The notes: a model not told the origin generated them from the sequence alone. DNA of 64,000 nucleotides from Rhizobium sp. BK251 (GCF_004345245.1 NZ_SLUQ01000017.1:1-64000), one strand, 5' to 3'; positions 26,847-36,491 are shown, numbered from the stretch's first letter. A program made the numbers and translations.

Positions 26847-27745
26847 CGCCCCCTGATTCCGAAATGATCTCGCCCCCCGGTTCCGAGAATTAGTCGCCCC
26901 CTTGTTCCGAGATGATGCCGCCCCCTTTGGCAGGGATGTGGCGTGGGCGTTCTGCCGGTGTGAAGTTCCTTCCGTCGATGTTGACGAGGAAGGAACGGGA
27001 TGCCTGCGGAGAGACTGGAGATGCGGCGTGTCCGCGAGATACTGAGATATCGTTTTGAACAAGGACTGGGCCACAAATCGATTGCGGTTCGGGTCGGGGC
27101 AGCACCGTCGACGGTGCGCGAGACGCTGCGGCGGGCAACGGTTGCGGGTCTTTCGTGGCCGTTGGACGACGACGTGAGCGATGCCGTCCTGGAGGCGGCG
27201 CTCTACAAGGCGGCCGGGACGAAGACGGGTCATCGTCGCGCGCCGGAGCCGGACTAGCGCAGGTCCATCGCGAGCTGAAGCGCAAGCACGTGACGCTGCA
27301 AATTCTCTGGGACGAATACATGAGCCGTTATCCCGACGGCTACCGCTACAGCCGGTATTGTGACCTTTACCGCGGCTGGGCGCTGAAGCTGCCGGTGACG
27401 ATGCGGCAAGATCATGCTGCCGGCGACAAGCTTTTCGTCGATTATGCCGGCGACGCGGTCACGGTCGTCGTTGATCGGCTGTCGGGTAAGACGCGGCAGG
27501 CGCACTTGTTCGTGGCGGTCCTGGGAGCGTCCAGCCTTTCGTTTGCGCAGGCGCGCTGGACAGAGACACTACCCGATTGGATTGAATGCCATATCCAGGC
27601 GCTGGAGTTCTTCGGCGGTGCGCCAGCCTTACTGGTTCCCGACAATGCCAAGGTGGCGATCATCAAGGCATGCCACTTCGATCCCCAGGTCAACAGGACC
27701 TATAGCGCAATGGCGGCGCACTATGGGAGCGCCGTGCGACGACTG
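26847..27745 (+). mobile_element. IS21-family remnant (left end repeats and broken istA)
   Basis: Three 24-bp direct repeats of the type CGCCCCC.G.TTCCGA (26847-26870, 26871-26894, 26895-26918) form the multiple terminal repeats typical of IS21 elements. istA starts at 27000 (MPAERLEMRRVREILRYRFE), loses its frame at about 27255 (a missing base in the EPDW...VHREL region), continues as LKRKHVTLQILWDEY, LFVDYAGDAVTVV and VPDNAKVAIIKA, and stops matching near 27745. istB and the right end are absent. Confidence 0.85.
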
Positions 27746-27924
27746 GGACGCCCAACTGCTGTCGCCCGGTATGGCTAGCCGTAGGGCCGCGTCGCCGGAC
27801 CATCCTCGTGAGTTCTGTCCCACTGCTGATGTGCTCAAGACCGCGAGCCCGATGGCACAACGATCGTTTGGGAAGACCAATTCCCTCACCATCAGTCGTT
27901 GACTGGCAGCCCTCGTACGCTTCC

Positions 27925-28335
27925 TCAGAACGGCCCAGACGGCCGCTCGGGGACTGAATTGACGAGGGCATTGAGCATTTTATGCTGTTCTTGCAGCCGC
28001 AATGAGGTGCGTTGCGCCGCTTCAATATCTGGACAATTGGCGTTCAGCCAAAAATAGAGAGCATGTGTTCCCATCAAGATCGCGGTTAGAAGAGCATTGA
28101 TCTCATGAATCTCCTCAGCCAGTCCTTCCGGCGGCCGCAAGTGGTCGGGCAGATCCCGAACGGGGTAAGTGCCAAATTCCCTCTTTTGAATTCCGAGCGC
28201 CTCGTCGGCCCAGCCTAGACACTGATCGTCACTCATCTCGACCCGGCCAGAGACAGCATCTCGCTGGGCAACCGCTGTTTCCGTATCAGACGGAATATCG
28301 GGCTCGAAGCCGACATCTGCGGCTGTCCTGTCCAT
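27925..28335 (-). CDS. hypothetical protein
   Basis: A 136-residue acidic protein (MDRTAADVGFEPDIPSDTET, DDQCLGWADEALGIQKREFG, LAEEIHEINALLTAILMGTH). The middle helices resemble a small four-helix hypothetical domain. It lies 140 bp from the histidine kinase gene on the same strand. The function is not known. Confidence 0.62.
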   Translation of the reverse strand: MDRTAADVGFEPDIPSDTETAVAQRDAVSGRVEMSDDQCLGWADEALGIQKREFGTYPVRDLPDHLRPPEGLAEEIHEINALLTAILMGTHALYFWLNANCPDIEAAQRTSLRLQEQHKMLNALVNSVPERPSGPF

Positions 28336-28475
28336 CGTACACCTCTTTGCCTGGGCTCGCGCCTATCCTGACCGCTTCCGGCTAGCCGCGACATCACACA
28401 CCAAAGAAAGCGTGAATCCTAGATGTACATGAGTATAACGTCACCCAAGGGCTCCAAGAACTGACCTCAAGATTC

Positions 28476-30164
28476 TCAGGATTTCCAAACCTGGCCATCC
28501 GATCCAACGAAGCGTGGCGACGGAATTTCGAACCAAAAAGCCGTACCGTGACCGGCCCCAATGTCCAGACCAATTGTACCGTCCATGAGTGTGACAATCT
28601 CTTTGCATATCGCCAAGCCCAACCCAACGCGCCCAGTTCGAGTCTCGCCTTCCGCCCGGAAGTAGGGCTCAAAGATATGTTCCTGCGCGCCATCTGGTAT
28701 ACCTGACCCATCGTCCATCACAGTGACGCGAAGGCGATCAAAAGGATTTCCCATGAACTCGGCAGACACCGAGACCCTGGTCTGCGCATGCTGCAGGCCA
28801 TTGCCCACCAAATTTATGAGCACCTGGCTTACGCGCTCGGAATCGATTGTCACGTCAAAGGGAGCAGCGGAGACATTTACTTCAAGCTCAATCTCTCTTT
28901 CTTGCGCCTGCACCACGAGAGTGGCCACGACGTTTTCAACCAGAAGACTGACGTTGGTTGGACGTCGGTTAAGCACATGTCCGACTGCCTCGAACCGAGT
29001 GTAGTTCAAGACACCATTGAGAAGGCTCAAAACGTGGTGACCGATGCTGTCGATGATGCGGATTGATTCCGCTCGCTCATCGTCAGCGGATATTGATGTC
29101 CGCAATGCTGACGTAAGAAGCGCCAAGCTGGCCAACGGAGACCTGATCTCATGGCTCATTGTGGCCAAAAACCTGGTCTTCACCGCGGCAGCTTGTTCTG
29201 CGGCTCGCCTGTCGAGCTCTGATTGGGTCTGGAAAAGCTTGCGCTGTTCAAGTGCCGCGCCAACGAGAAGGGTGACCAGTGTCGTAGCAGCCAGAAAGCA
29301 TTGCACTGTTAGTGTTTCGACATCCAAGACACTGAAGACGCCAAGTCTTAAATTATTCAGTTGCACGCCCAGCGCAGCAAAGCCGATCGCCAAGACGGTC
29401 AATGATGCGCTGAGGAAACCCGAGGAGAACGTCACAACTACTACGGCGACAGTAATGAGGAAGAGCAGAGAACCATTCGGCTGATTGAAAACGAACCAGA
29501 CCAGGAAAACGATCAAGACGCCAATCGAAAGGGTCTGCAAGCCTTCCCTCATCGAGGGCCACCTCCATTGCGACGTCGCGAGCAACAGCATCGGAGGCGC
29601 AAACGCCACCATTCCAAGCAGTCCGGCAGCTTGACCAAGAGTTGTGGCCACAAGAGCCTTCGGCGTATTTGGAACGAATGCGTCGATGAATCGAGACACC
29701 ACGGAGGTGCCGGCGGTGACGCTATCCGGGACCACGAATGGCAGCAGATAGCTTCGCACCGCAAGAGACGCTATCATCGCAATGGCAAGGGCAACAACGT
29801 GCCTGGGACGCCGGACGTCAATGCCGGACCGCAGCAACATGTCCAGAAAAATCACGAAAATCAAAATGCCGGCTGCACGAGAGAGCGACGTACCCACGAT
29901 ACTGATATAGTCGACATTGCCTTCCATGTTCCACTCAGAGAGGAAGGTCGCGGCAATTACAGAAGGAAATACCCAAAGGCGATGCCAGCGGGGGGTCAGA
30001 ATTAAGGCGACCCCGTACAGCATCGGGGTCGGATTTATAACCGGTACACGACCAGCTTCGTAGAGCGGCTGCATGGCCACCAGGAAAATAGTATAAATAG
30101 CGGTCGCGAAGAACAGCGGCATTATTGCCCGAAACCAATTCGGCCAAAGCGAGAGCTGAAGCAT
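28476..30164 (-). CDS. membrane sensor histidine kinase with MASE1-like sensor
   Basis: A 562-residue protein. Eight or more membrane helices in residues 10-305 (AIMPLFFATAIYTIFLVAMQ, AAGILIFVIFLDMLL, VLIVFLVWFVFN) form a MASE1-like integral sensor. Then come a HisKA domain with SHEIRSPLASL (His about residue 340) and an HATPase domain with LINLVGNGLQHA (N box), MDDGSGIP and GRVGLGLAICKE. It would sense an unknown signal and phosphorylate the response regulator encoded just upstream. ATG 30164 is preferred over 30239, which would overlap the regulator gene. Confidence 0.88.
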   Translation of the reverse strand: MLQLSLWPNWFRAIMPLFFATAIYTIFLVAMQPLYEAGRVPVINPTPMLYGVALILTPRWHRLWVFPSVIAATFLSEWNMEGNVDYISIVGTSLSRAAGILIFVIFLDMLLRSGIDVRRPRHVVALAIAMIASLAVRSYLLPFVVPDSVTAGTSVVSRFIDAFVPNTPKALVATTLGQAAGLLGMVAFAPPMLLLATSQWRWPSMREGLQTLSIGVLIVFLVWFVFNQPNGSLLFLITVAVVVVTFSSGFLSASLTVLAIGFAALGVQLNNLRLGVFSVLDVETLTVQCFLAATTLVTLLVGAALEQRKLFQTQSELDRRAAEQAAAVKTRFLATMSHEIRSPLASLALLTSALRTSISADDERAESIRIIDSIGHHVLSLLNGVLNYTRFEAVGHVLNRRPTNVSLLVENVVATLVVQAQEREIELEVNVSAAPFDVTIDSERVSQVLINLVGNGLQHAQTRVSVSAEFMGNPFDRLRVTVMDDGSGIPDGAQEHIFEPYFRAEGETRTGRVGLGLAICKEIVTLMDGTIGLDIGAGHGTAFWFEIPSPRFVGSDGQVWKS

Positions 30165-30195
30165 ATCTGGAGTTGGTCGCCCGACGCTCAACGAA

Positions 30196-30822
30196 TTACC
30201 GCCGGCGCAGGCGTTCGTGCAGGCTAACAAGTGCTGCAACGGACGAAGCTTTCATCTTTTGCATCATTCGAGAGCGGTAAACTTTCACGGTAATCTCAGC
30301 CAGCGAGAGTTCACCAGCAATCTGCTTGTTCATCTTGCCCGCAACTACATGTGCCATGACCTCCTTCTCCCGGGTGGAGAGACTGTCAAATGACTCTTCC
30401 AACGCGCATATTTCAGTCCTTTCTAGTTGCTGATCAGCCTCAAGACGAATTGCACGGGCTACAACATCCAAGAGGGTCTCTTCCGCAAAGGGCTTTACCA
30501 AATAGTCAAGCGCCCCACCTCTTATTGCTTGAACGGCTAGAGGCACCTCATCGCGACCCGTCATGAATACGATAGGCCGTCTGTCGCCGCGTGCGGTCAT
30601 CCTGGCCTGCAGTTCCAAGCCGGTCTCCCCTGGAAATTCCATGTCGAGCAGGAGGATACCCGGGTCGGGCGGCGCAATGCGTGTTTCAAACTCCGCGATC
30701 GACAGAAAACAGTCCACGGTCCAGCCTGCCGCTGACAGGGTTCGGCGCAACGCAATCAAAAGATTCTTATCGTCATCGACGACAATTACGTGGTTCCCAC
30801 CGACACTCACTTGCTGATCCAT
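30196..30822 (-). CDS. FixJ-type response regulator (receiver + LuxR HTH)
   Basis: A 208-residue regulator. The receiver (VIVVDDDKNLLIALRRTLSA) has the phospho-acceptor Asp in ILLLDMEFPGETG, the switch Thr in FMTG and Lys in LVKPF. The C-terminal LuxR-type HTH is LSTREKEVMAHVVAGKMNKQ followed by IAGELSLAEITVKVYRS. The start at 30822 follows GAAAGG; longer frames reach 30930. It lies 31 bp upstream of the kinase, forming a two-component pair. Targets unknown; no palindrome upstream could be assigned. Confidence 0.88.
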   Translation of the reverse strand: MDQQVSVGGNHVIVVDDDKNLLIALRRTLSAAGWTVDCFLSIAEFETRIAPPDPGILLLDMEFPGETGLELQARMTARGDRRPIVFMTGRDEVPLAVQAIRGGALDYLVKPFAEETLLDVVARAIRLEADQQLERTEICALEESFDSLSTREKEVMAHVVAGKMNKQIAGELSLAEITVKVYRSRMMQKMKASSVAALVSLHERLRRR

Positions 30823-31136
30823 TTCAACGCCTTTCGAGCCGCGAAGAAAACTGTCAGGAACCTGGACGCATCGTAAAAAGTCGGCCGCGACCGGTGGGAA
30901 TAATTGATGACTAACGAGTGAACCACGCACACCATTAGCGACAATTTACGTTGAAGCTGCAAACCAGTCCAGCCATCGTCAAGAGGGCGGCGATGAAAGG
31001 CTGCCGGCGGCCCCAAGTCGACAAATCAACCGAAGCCCGTAGGTTTCGGCGAAACTATTCACTACCCATGCCCATGCCTGGAGCGAACGGTAGGCCGCGG
31101 ATCAAAAATGGGAAAAGCGTCATGACTGGTGCTCCG

Positions 31137-31538
31137 TCACTGTGGAAAGTGCTCGACATGGGTCTCGGCCGTACGGCCGAAATAGACGACGCGGCGGCCC
31201 GGGAAAGAGACGAGGTATCCCGCACAACCGGCGGCTTTCGCCTTCTCACAGAAAGCGACGTAGTGGTAGTCGGCGGGGTTCGCCTGCGCCCATCGCACCA
31301 GACGCTCGATCTCGGCGGCATCGAAGGCAGCGGCGACGTTGCCAGCGGGGGACTGCATATCCATTGTCACGCTGTCGCCGTCCGGCAGATAGTAGGTCTG
31401 GCTGTTGCGGCGATAGTCGACGGTGTAGCCCTCGAAGCCGGCAGCGATCAGCTTGCCGACAATCTCCGGAAAGCCCAGGCTTCCATCGTGAGCTGCGTGC
31501 AGGCAAGTTTCGGCAATAGAAAACCGTTCCGCGTCCAT
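31137..31538 (-). CDS. DUF1398 family protein
   Basis: A 133-residue protein (MDAERFSIAETCLHAAHDGS, FPEIVGKLIAAGFEGYTVDY, CAGYLVSFPGRRVVYFGRTA) matching DUF1398, which is small and uncharacterised and often found with MarR regulators. The 43-bp gap after MarR and the shared strand suggest one operon. Confidence 0.83.
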   Translation of the reverse strand: MDAERFSIAETCLHAAHDGSLGFPEIVGKLIAAGFEGYTVDYRRNSQTYYLPDGDSVTMDMQSPAGNVAAAFDAAEIERLVRWAQANPADYHYVAFCEKAKAAGCAGYLVSFPGRRVVYFGRTAETHVEHFPQ

Positions 31539-31580
31539 GGCGGCTTCCTTTCATCTCAATGTTGAGTGTGGCCGGCGGGT

Positions 31581-32033
31581 TCAGTCCACCGGGGTTGCTT
31601 TTAGGCCGCGCCGTTCGGCGAGAATCTTCAGGATATGGTCGAGCGTTTCGTGCTCTTCTCTTGTCAACACGCCGAAGAATTCAGCGTCGTTCTCGTCGGC
31701 AAGCGATGCCAGCACCGGGATTTTGGTCCGCCCCTCCGTCGTCAGGGATAGGCTATGAGCGCGCTTGTCCTGCTGGCTTTCCGCCCGCTCAACCAATCCT
31801 TTGGCTACCAGTCTTTCCGCCAGTTTGCTGATAGCCCCCTTCGTCATGCCCATCCTCTCGGCAAGAACTGAAGGAGGCGTAGGCTCCAAGTCGTAGAGCG
31901 CCCGCATGAACGACCATTCCGCGACGGTGACATCTTCGCCTGCGACCTTGCGCGCGAACTCCTGCGACACGGCGTTTGACACCATTCGCATCCAGTACCT
32001 GGTGTGATCGGTCAGTTCCGAGATTGAGGTCAC
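31581..32033 (-). CDS. MarR family transcriptional regulator
   Basis: A 150-residue winged-helix regulator (TVAEWSFMRALYDLEPTPPS, VLAERMGMTKGAISKLAERL, KGLVERAESQQDKRAHSLSL). All core helices and the beta-wing DKRAHSLSLT are present. A near-perfect 38-bp palindrome 14 bp upstream of its ATG is the likely operator, so it probably autoregulates and controls DUF1398 and the formerly divergent gene. Confidence 0.93.
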   Translation of the reverse strand: MTSISELTDHTRYWMRMVSNAVSQEFARKVAGEDVTVAEWSFMRALYDLEPTPPSVLAERMGMTKGAISKLAERLVAKGLVERAESQQDKRAHSLSLTTEGRTKIPVLASLADENDAEFFGVLTREEHETLDHILKILAERRGLKATPVD

Positions 32034-32046
32034 GAGGTATCCTTTA

Positions 32047-32084
32047 TTGACAAGGAAACTACCTTAAAGAGGTTTCCTAGTCAA
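32047..32084. promoter_or_regulatory. MarR operator palindrome
   Basis: TTGACAAGGAAAC ... GTTTCCTAGTCAA, 13-bp arms with one mismatch and a partly symmetric 12-bp centre. It sits between the MarR start and the divergent hydrolase remnant and overlaps the likely MarR promoter, a typical autoregulation layout. Confidence 0.7.
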
Positions 32085-32264
32085 CAATAATTTGGGTACC
32101 GGCTGAAACGGAAGCGGCCGCTTGGGACGCTTCGCGGCGCCTTCGGTCAGGCTCGTTGTAACGGGTGGGGACGATTTGAACCGGCCCTGTGGCAAAACGG
32201 CGAAGCATCGGGCCTGCAGCCGCGCCGCAGAGGCTATTCCATCCGGACTTCGCTAAAGGCACCA

Positions 32265-32442
32265 TCGGCTCGGCCAATCGCCCGCCAAAACCCCGCTGGT
32301 TCTCCTGCGGCACTTCTAGGGCAACATCGACGCGTGGGATCGCGCCGTCATCAGCGCCCTTGCCAGCGATCGCCGCGAACCAGCACTAACCCTGACCCTT
32401 CAACGGTCTTCCATTGAACACATGAGTTTGCAGGGAAACTGA
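32265..32442 (+). pseudogene. alpha/beta hydrolase 5' remnant divergent from marR
   Basis: The frame LGQSPAKTPLVLLRHF, stop, GNIDAWDRAVISALASD, REPALT matches the start of rhizobial alpha/beta hydrolases (PLV.LQHFRGNID.WDP...LA). A TAG interrupts it at about 32317, and the frame ends at 32442 without the rest of the fold. This is a truncated divergent target of the MarR regulator. Confidence 0.55.
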
Positions 32443-32630
32443 TGGCACGTGGCGGGGTTGCGATTGGCGCCAGTCAACCCACCCCGCATCCATTCTCTAT
32501 ATGTATATCCAAGGCTTACGTTCACTCCGCGAAAGGGTCGGTTTTCGGCGCCGATTCACGAGACTGCCATTGCTTTTGTGGTGGGAACGCTAATTACGTC
32601 CTCGTCAAGTGGGATGGATCTTCGCACCGC

Positions 32631-33449
32631 ATGTCTCCGTCGCTCATCGTACCTCCTGTCACGCAAAATGCGCTTTGGACCGTAGAGCGCGGTATTTCAC
32701 CGATCGTGGCGACGGCCATTCATGAGGGCCATAGCGTTCGGGAAGAACTGCAGGCGCTATGTGCGCTGTCACAGGACGAGCGGCTGCGCGAAGAGGATCC
32801 CTTCACCGAATTCACTATCCGCGACATCCCCAATCGGATCGTCTTCCATCGTTCCCGTTTCGAGGTTGATGTCAACCGAAGTCGCGACGGCGCGATTTAT
32901 AGGACGCCTGAACAGGCATGGGGCCTGAGGGTCTGGCGCAATGAGCTTAGCACCGCACATGTAGAATCCTCCCTTCAGCTTCACGACGATTACTACGATA
33001 TGCTGTTCACCTTTCTGAGCGGTGTCGAACGGCGGCACGGTCAGTTTGTCGTGCTCGACATACACAGTTACAATCACCGACGTCTAGGGCAGGCTGCCGT
33101 ACCGACCGAACAAGCCAAAGCTCCGGACGTCAATATCGGCACGTCTTCGATGGATCGAGCGCGATGGTCTCACATTGTCGATACACTCGTGGAGCACTTT
33201 CGATCTTTCGAAATCGGGGGGCGTCCTCTGGACGTACGCGAGAACGTCGCCTTCCAGGGGAAGGGCGAGCAGACCCGTTTTATCCATGAGCACTTTCCTT
33301 TGACGGGTTGCGCGATTGCCGTCGAGTTCAAGAAGATCTTCATGGACGAGTGGACAGGAGAACCCGATCTCGATGCTCTGACAAAACTGCGGGCCATCGT
33401 TGCCTCGGCCGCACCGGTTCTTGAGCACGCATTGACGGAGGGCCTTTGA
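32631..33449 (+). CDS. N-formylglutamate amidohydrolase-like protein
   Basis: A 272-residue member of the N-formylglutamate amidohydrolase family. Visible are HEGH near residue 25, FEVDVNRSRDGAIYRTPEQA (the DVNR motif), VVLDIHSYNH, and RFIHEHFPLTGCAIAVEFKK near the C-terminus, which together carry the expected metal and substrate residues. The ATG at 32631 starts the homology; the open frame to 32442 lacks it. No histidine-utilisation genes are nearby. Instead the stop overlaps the QEGLA gene (ATGAA near 33446), so its substrate is probably not formylglutamate but a product of this operon (inference). Confidence 0.85.
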   Translation: MSPSLIVPPVTQNALWTVERGISPIVATAIHEGHSVREELQALCALSQDERLREEDPFTEFTIRDIPNRIVFHRSRFEVDVNRSRDGAIYRTPEQAWGLRVWRNELSTAHVESSLQLHDDYYDMLFTFLSGVERRHGQFVVLDIHSYNHRRLGQAAVPTEQAKAPDVNIGTSSMDRARWSHIVDTLVEHFRSFEIGGRPLDVRENVAFQGKGEQTRFIHEHFPLTGCAIAVEFKKIFMDEWTGEPDLDALTKLRAIVASAAPVLEHALTEGL

Positions 33450-35329
33450 ACAAAGCACAGCAGGTCGAACAGCATGATCTTGATGAGTGGCTTGCCGATG
33501 TTCTCGACTGTATCCACAACGGCAAGGCGGTGCGCCGCGACCTGCCGTCGGGTGGGCGTCTGCATATCGATCGCCCCCTGCCCTTTCTCTGCATCCATAT
33601 CGCATCGGATGACGCCGAGCCGGTGGCCCGCGATATCGCCCAGGCCAACGCCTCTTATCTGACTGCGCCTCTTTGGGATCAAACACGCGCCATTATCGAA
33701 GCTGTGACCATCGCCCTGAAAGAGAGGTTCGGCGTCTGCATCGTCTTCGACATCGGCGAACTGTCGCAGGACAGGTTCCTGACCGACGATGCGCCTTTCC
33801 TGGCGCCATTCGAGATCTCGATATGGTCGAGCCCGGACGCAACTGAAGCAGCCGATGCGTTTTCCGCCGCGGTGCGACAAAGCGAAGCCCGCTTCCGCAC
33901 GCCCCGGGTCGAGAAAGTGGAGGCGGCGACGGAAGACGAAATCTTGCATGGCCCCCGACTGGCCGGTTCCACAATCAAAGTCCGGTTCGCACCCGTCTAC
34001 CGTCAGCCAAATTCCGACGACGTATACCCTGAGGTTCGCGAGCAAGTCGTGGCCCTGCTGTTCGACGCGGGGCTGCAGGCTCTGGCGAGTTTCATCGAGG
34101 CACACCAGGTCCTCAAGCTGACCAACCATCGAGCTCTGGGACGAAAGGCGTTCATCGACGCGGTGTCGCGTGTCGACCGCAGCATCGACGAGATTGCCTC
34201 GACATTTGATTTTCTTCTCGTCGTCACGCCGATCAATGCCGAAGCTGCCTTCGAGGAATTCAAGACCAGTGGCTTTAAGAAACAGCCCAAATTCCTCTAT
34301 CGGCCGCTTTCCTTCCAGGCCGAGACCGTCAAGCGCAAGCTTTTCTCGATATCGTTCGACCATCTCGAAGACCCGGTCCTTTACCAGCTTTACCGCGAGA
34401 AGCAGCAGGAGCTCGATTTACAGCTGTCGCTCCTGGGCTCACGTCAAACTCCCAAGTTCGTGGAATTCGGTCGTGCGCTCTATGGGCCGGTGGAGCGCCC
34501 GTTGCTGCGTGAGGCGAATGCAATATTGGCAACTCTGGCGGGCCATGAGCCGCCTAGCGACGATGCCACTGGCAGGGACGATGAAATTGCTGACTGCTTC
34601 TACGTAGAAGCGCGCGCGAGAGCCATGATTGCGGCATACCGCCGCCAGTCCAAAGGCTTCGACGTTTCGATCGAGCTTCGAGACGACTTGCCATCCGGCC
34701 TTTTGGTATCCGGACGCCGCCTCCTGATTTCTCGCAGCACTTCGATGGGACGCCGCCGCGTCGAGCCCTTGCTGGCGCATGAGGTGGGGGTCCACTTGCT
34801 CACCTACTTCAACGGTTCCGCACAAGGGCTGCGGCTGTTCCGGTCTGGCCTGTCGGGTTACGAGGGCATGCAGGAGGGCCTGGCCGTGTTCGCCGAGTAT
34901 CTTGCCGGCGGCATGACGGTCGAGCGCCTGAGGCTTCTTGCGGGCCGGGTCGTCGGATGCGCGGCCATGCTCGACGGAGCAAGCTTTTCCGACACCTATC
35001 GCATGTTGGTCCATGAGCATAACTTCTCTGACACTGCGGCCTTCAACCTGGCTCTGAGGCTCTACCGAGGTGGCGGGCTTGCCAAGGACGCGATCTATCT
35101 GCGCGGGTTGCTTGCACTCCTTGCTCATCTGGAGCGCGGTGGAGCGCTTGGACCATTCTGGATGGGAAAGATCGCCGCCTCTCATTTTGGCGTAATGCAG
35201 GAGCTGGCAGATCGAGGCCTTCTTGGCCTCCCCGCCATTAACCCGATCTTCCTTGACAGCAACAACGGACGTGCACGGCTGCAAAGGGCGACAACCGGGA
35301 TGCGGCCACTCGATATGATCCAGCAATAG
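33446..35329 (+). CDS. QEGLA-motif / DUF1704 metallopeptidase-like protein
   Basis: A 627-residue protein of the 'flavohemoglobin expression-modulating QEGLA motif' family (DUF1704). The N-terminal half is uncharacterised. The C-terminal half carries HEVGVH (HExxxH, about residue 448), GMQEGLAVFAEY (about residue 472) and a helical domain. DUF1704 is related to the eukaryotic MATCAP/TMCP carboxypeptidases that remove the C-terminal tyrosine of tubulin, with the same HExxxH and EGL elements. The start is TTG (first codon at 33446) overlapping the upstream stop. It probably hydrolyses a C-terminal amide or peptide bond; the substrate is unknown. Confidence 0.88.
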   Translation: MNKAQQVEQHDLDEWLADVLDCIHNGKAVRRDLPSGGRLHIDRPLPFLCIHIASDDAEPVARDIAQANASYLTAPLWDQTRAIIEAVTIALKERFGVCIVFDIGELSQDRFLTDDAPFLAPFEISIWSSPDATEAADAFSAAVRQSEARFRTPRVEKVEAATEDEILHGPRLAGSTIKVRFAPVYRQPNSDDVYPEVREQVVALLFDAGLQALASFIEAHQVLKLTNHRALGRKAFIDAVSRVDRSIDEIASTFDFLLVVTPINAEAAFEEFKTSGFKKQPKFLYRPLSFQAETVKRKLFSISFDHLEDPVLYQLYREKQQELDLQLSLLGSRQTPKFVEFGRALYGPVERPLLREANAILATLAGHEPPSDDATGRDDEIADCFYVEARARAMIAAYRRQSKGFDVSIELRDDLPSGLLVSGRRLLISRSTSMGRRRVEPLLAHEVGVHLLTYFNGSAQGLRLFRSGLSGYEGMQEGLAVFAEYLAGGMTVERLRLLAGRVVGCAAMLDGASFSDTYRMLVHEHNFSDTAAFNLALRLYRGGGLAKDAIYLRGLLALLAHLERGGALGPFWMGKIAASHFGVMQELADRGLLGLPAINPIFLDSNNGRARLQRATTGMRPLDMIQQ

Positions 35330-35338
35330 GAGCCGTGA

Positions 35339-36385
35339 ATGCGGATTGCATTTTTCGTAAACTCGATTGAGGGCGAAGCGAGCTCCTACACGACGACGGC
35401 GCTGGCGCTGGGGGCCATCGCGCGCGGGCATGAGATTTGTTACCTCACGCCCGGCGATTTCGTGCTGCGACCGGATGACAGTCTGATGGTTCGGGCGACT
35501 ATACCCAAGACCAGCAAATACAAGAAGGCTGATGCCTTTATCAGTGCGTTGCAAGGTGACCAGGCACAACTAGAGACGATTGACATAAAAGAGGTCGACG
35601 TTCTCTTCCTTCGCAATGATCCGTCTGAAGATGCAGACGAACGTCCTTGGGCGGCACAGGCCGGCACAATCTTCGGAAGGCTGGCAGCCGAACGTGGCGT
35701 GCTGACCGTCAACGATCCGGACGGTCTCACCCGGGCCCAGAACAAACTTTACTTTCAGGGTTTCCCGGAGGCGGTTCGACCGACTACACTCATCTCAAAG
35801 AGCATCGAGGAAATCCGCGCCTTCATCGATCAGCAGAAACAAGGTGCGATCCTGAAGCCTCTCCAGGGCTCCGGCGGCAAAAACGTCTTCAAGATAACCT
35901 CCAGCAAGGAAGCCAACCTTAATCAGATTTTCGAGGCCGTCAGTGGGGAGGGGTACCTTATCGCCCAAGGTTATCTTCCCGATGCGACCGCAGGGGACGT
36001 CCGGCTGTTCCTGATGAATGGAAAACCGCTCCAGAGGGACGGCGCTTATGCTGCGTTTCGTCGCGTGCCAGCGAAAGGCGAAGTCCGCTCAAATATGAGC
36101 GCTGCGGGAAGCGCAGCGGCCGTGGAAGTCACCCCCCAGATCCTGGCCGTTGCCGAGATGGTTCGACCAAAGCTGGTGGAAGACGGGATGTTTCTGGTTG
36201 GCCTCGACATCGTCGGGGACAAGATCCTGGAGATCAACGTCTTTACGCCAGGGGGCCTGCCGGACATCGCCGAACTGCACGGGGTGAACCTTGCTCCTGA
36301 CGTCATCGCCGCACTCGAACAGAAGGTGGCAATGAAGAGGAATTACGCCGGCATGCTCTCCAATCGAACTCTCGCGACCCTCTGA
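35339..36385 (+). CDS. GshB-like ATP-grasp ligase
   Basis: A 348-residue ATP-grasp enzyme resembling prokaryotic glutathione synthetase. An N-terminal Rossmann-like domain (MRIAFFVNSIEGEASSYTTT, VLFLRNDPSEDADERPWA) precedes the ATP-grasp core with GAILKPLQGSGGKNVFKI, DVRLFLMNGKPLQR and ILEINVFTPGGLPDI (Mg-binding E and N). It starts 9 bp after the QEGLA stop (AGGAGCCGTGAATG). No gshA is near, so it may ligate an amino acid to a small molecule or peptide. Together with the amidohydrolase and metallopeptidase it suggests a make-and-break cycle for an amide. Confidence 0.87.
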   Translation: MRIAFFVNSIEGEASSYTTTALALGAIARGHEICYLTPGDFVLRPDDSLMVRATIPKTSKYKKADAFISALQGDQAQLETIDIKEVDVLFLRNDPSEDADERPWAAQAGTIFGRLAAERGVLTVNDPDGLTRAQNKLYFQGFPEAVRPTTLISKSIEEIRAFIDQQKQGAILKPLQGSGGKNVFKITSSKEANLNQIFEAVSGEGYLIAQGYLPDATAGDVRLFLMNGKPLQRDGAYAAFRRVPAKGEVRSNMSAAGSAAAVEVTPQILAVAEMVRPKLVEDGMFLVGLDIVGDKILEINVFTPGGLPDIAELHGVNLAPDVIAALEQKVAMKRNYAGMLSNRTLATL

Positions 36386-36491
36386 CGGTCACGTGGCGCG
36401 GTTGCCCTTGGACGGATGCGAACCCTCGGCACCAAACTTGTCTTCGCCACCTCGAAACGATCAGCTACTCGACTTTCGAAGCAAAGGCAGC

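Noticed and set aside
32442..32630. N-terminal extension of the amidohydrolase
   Set aside because: The open frame lacks family similarity before ATG 32631 and probably covers the promoter.
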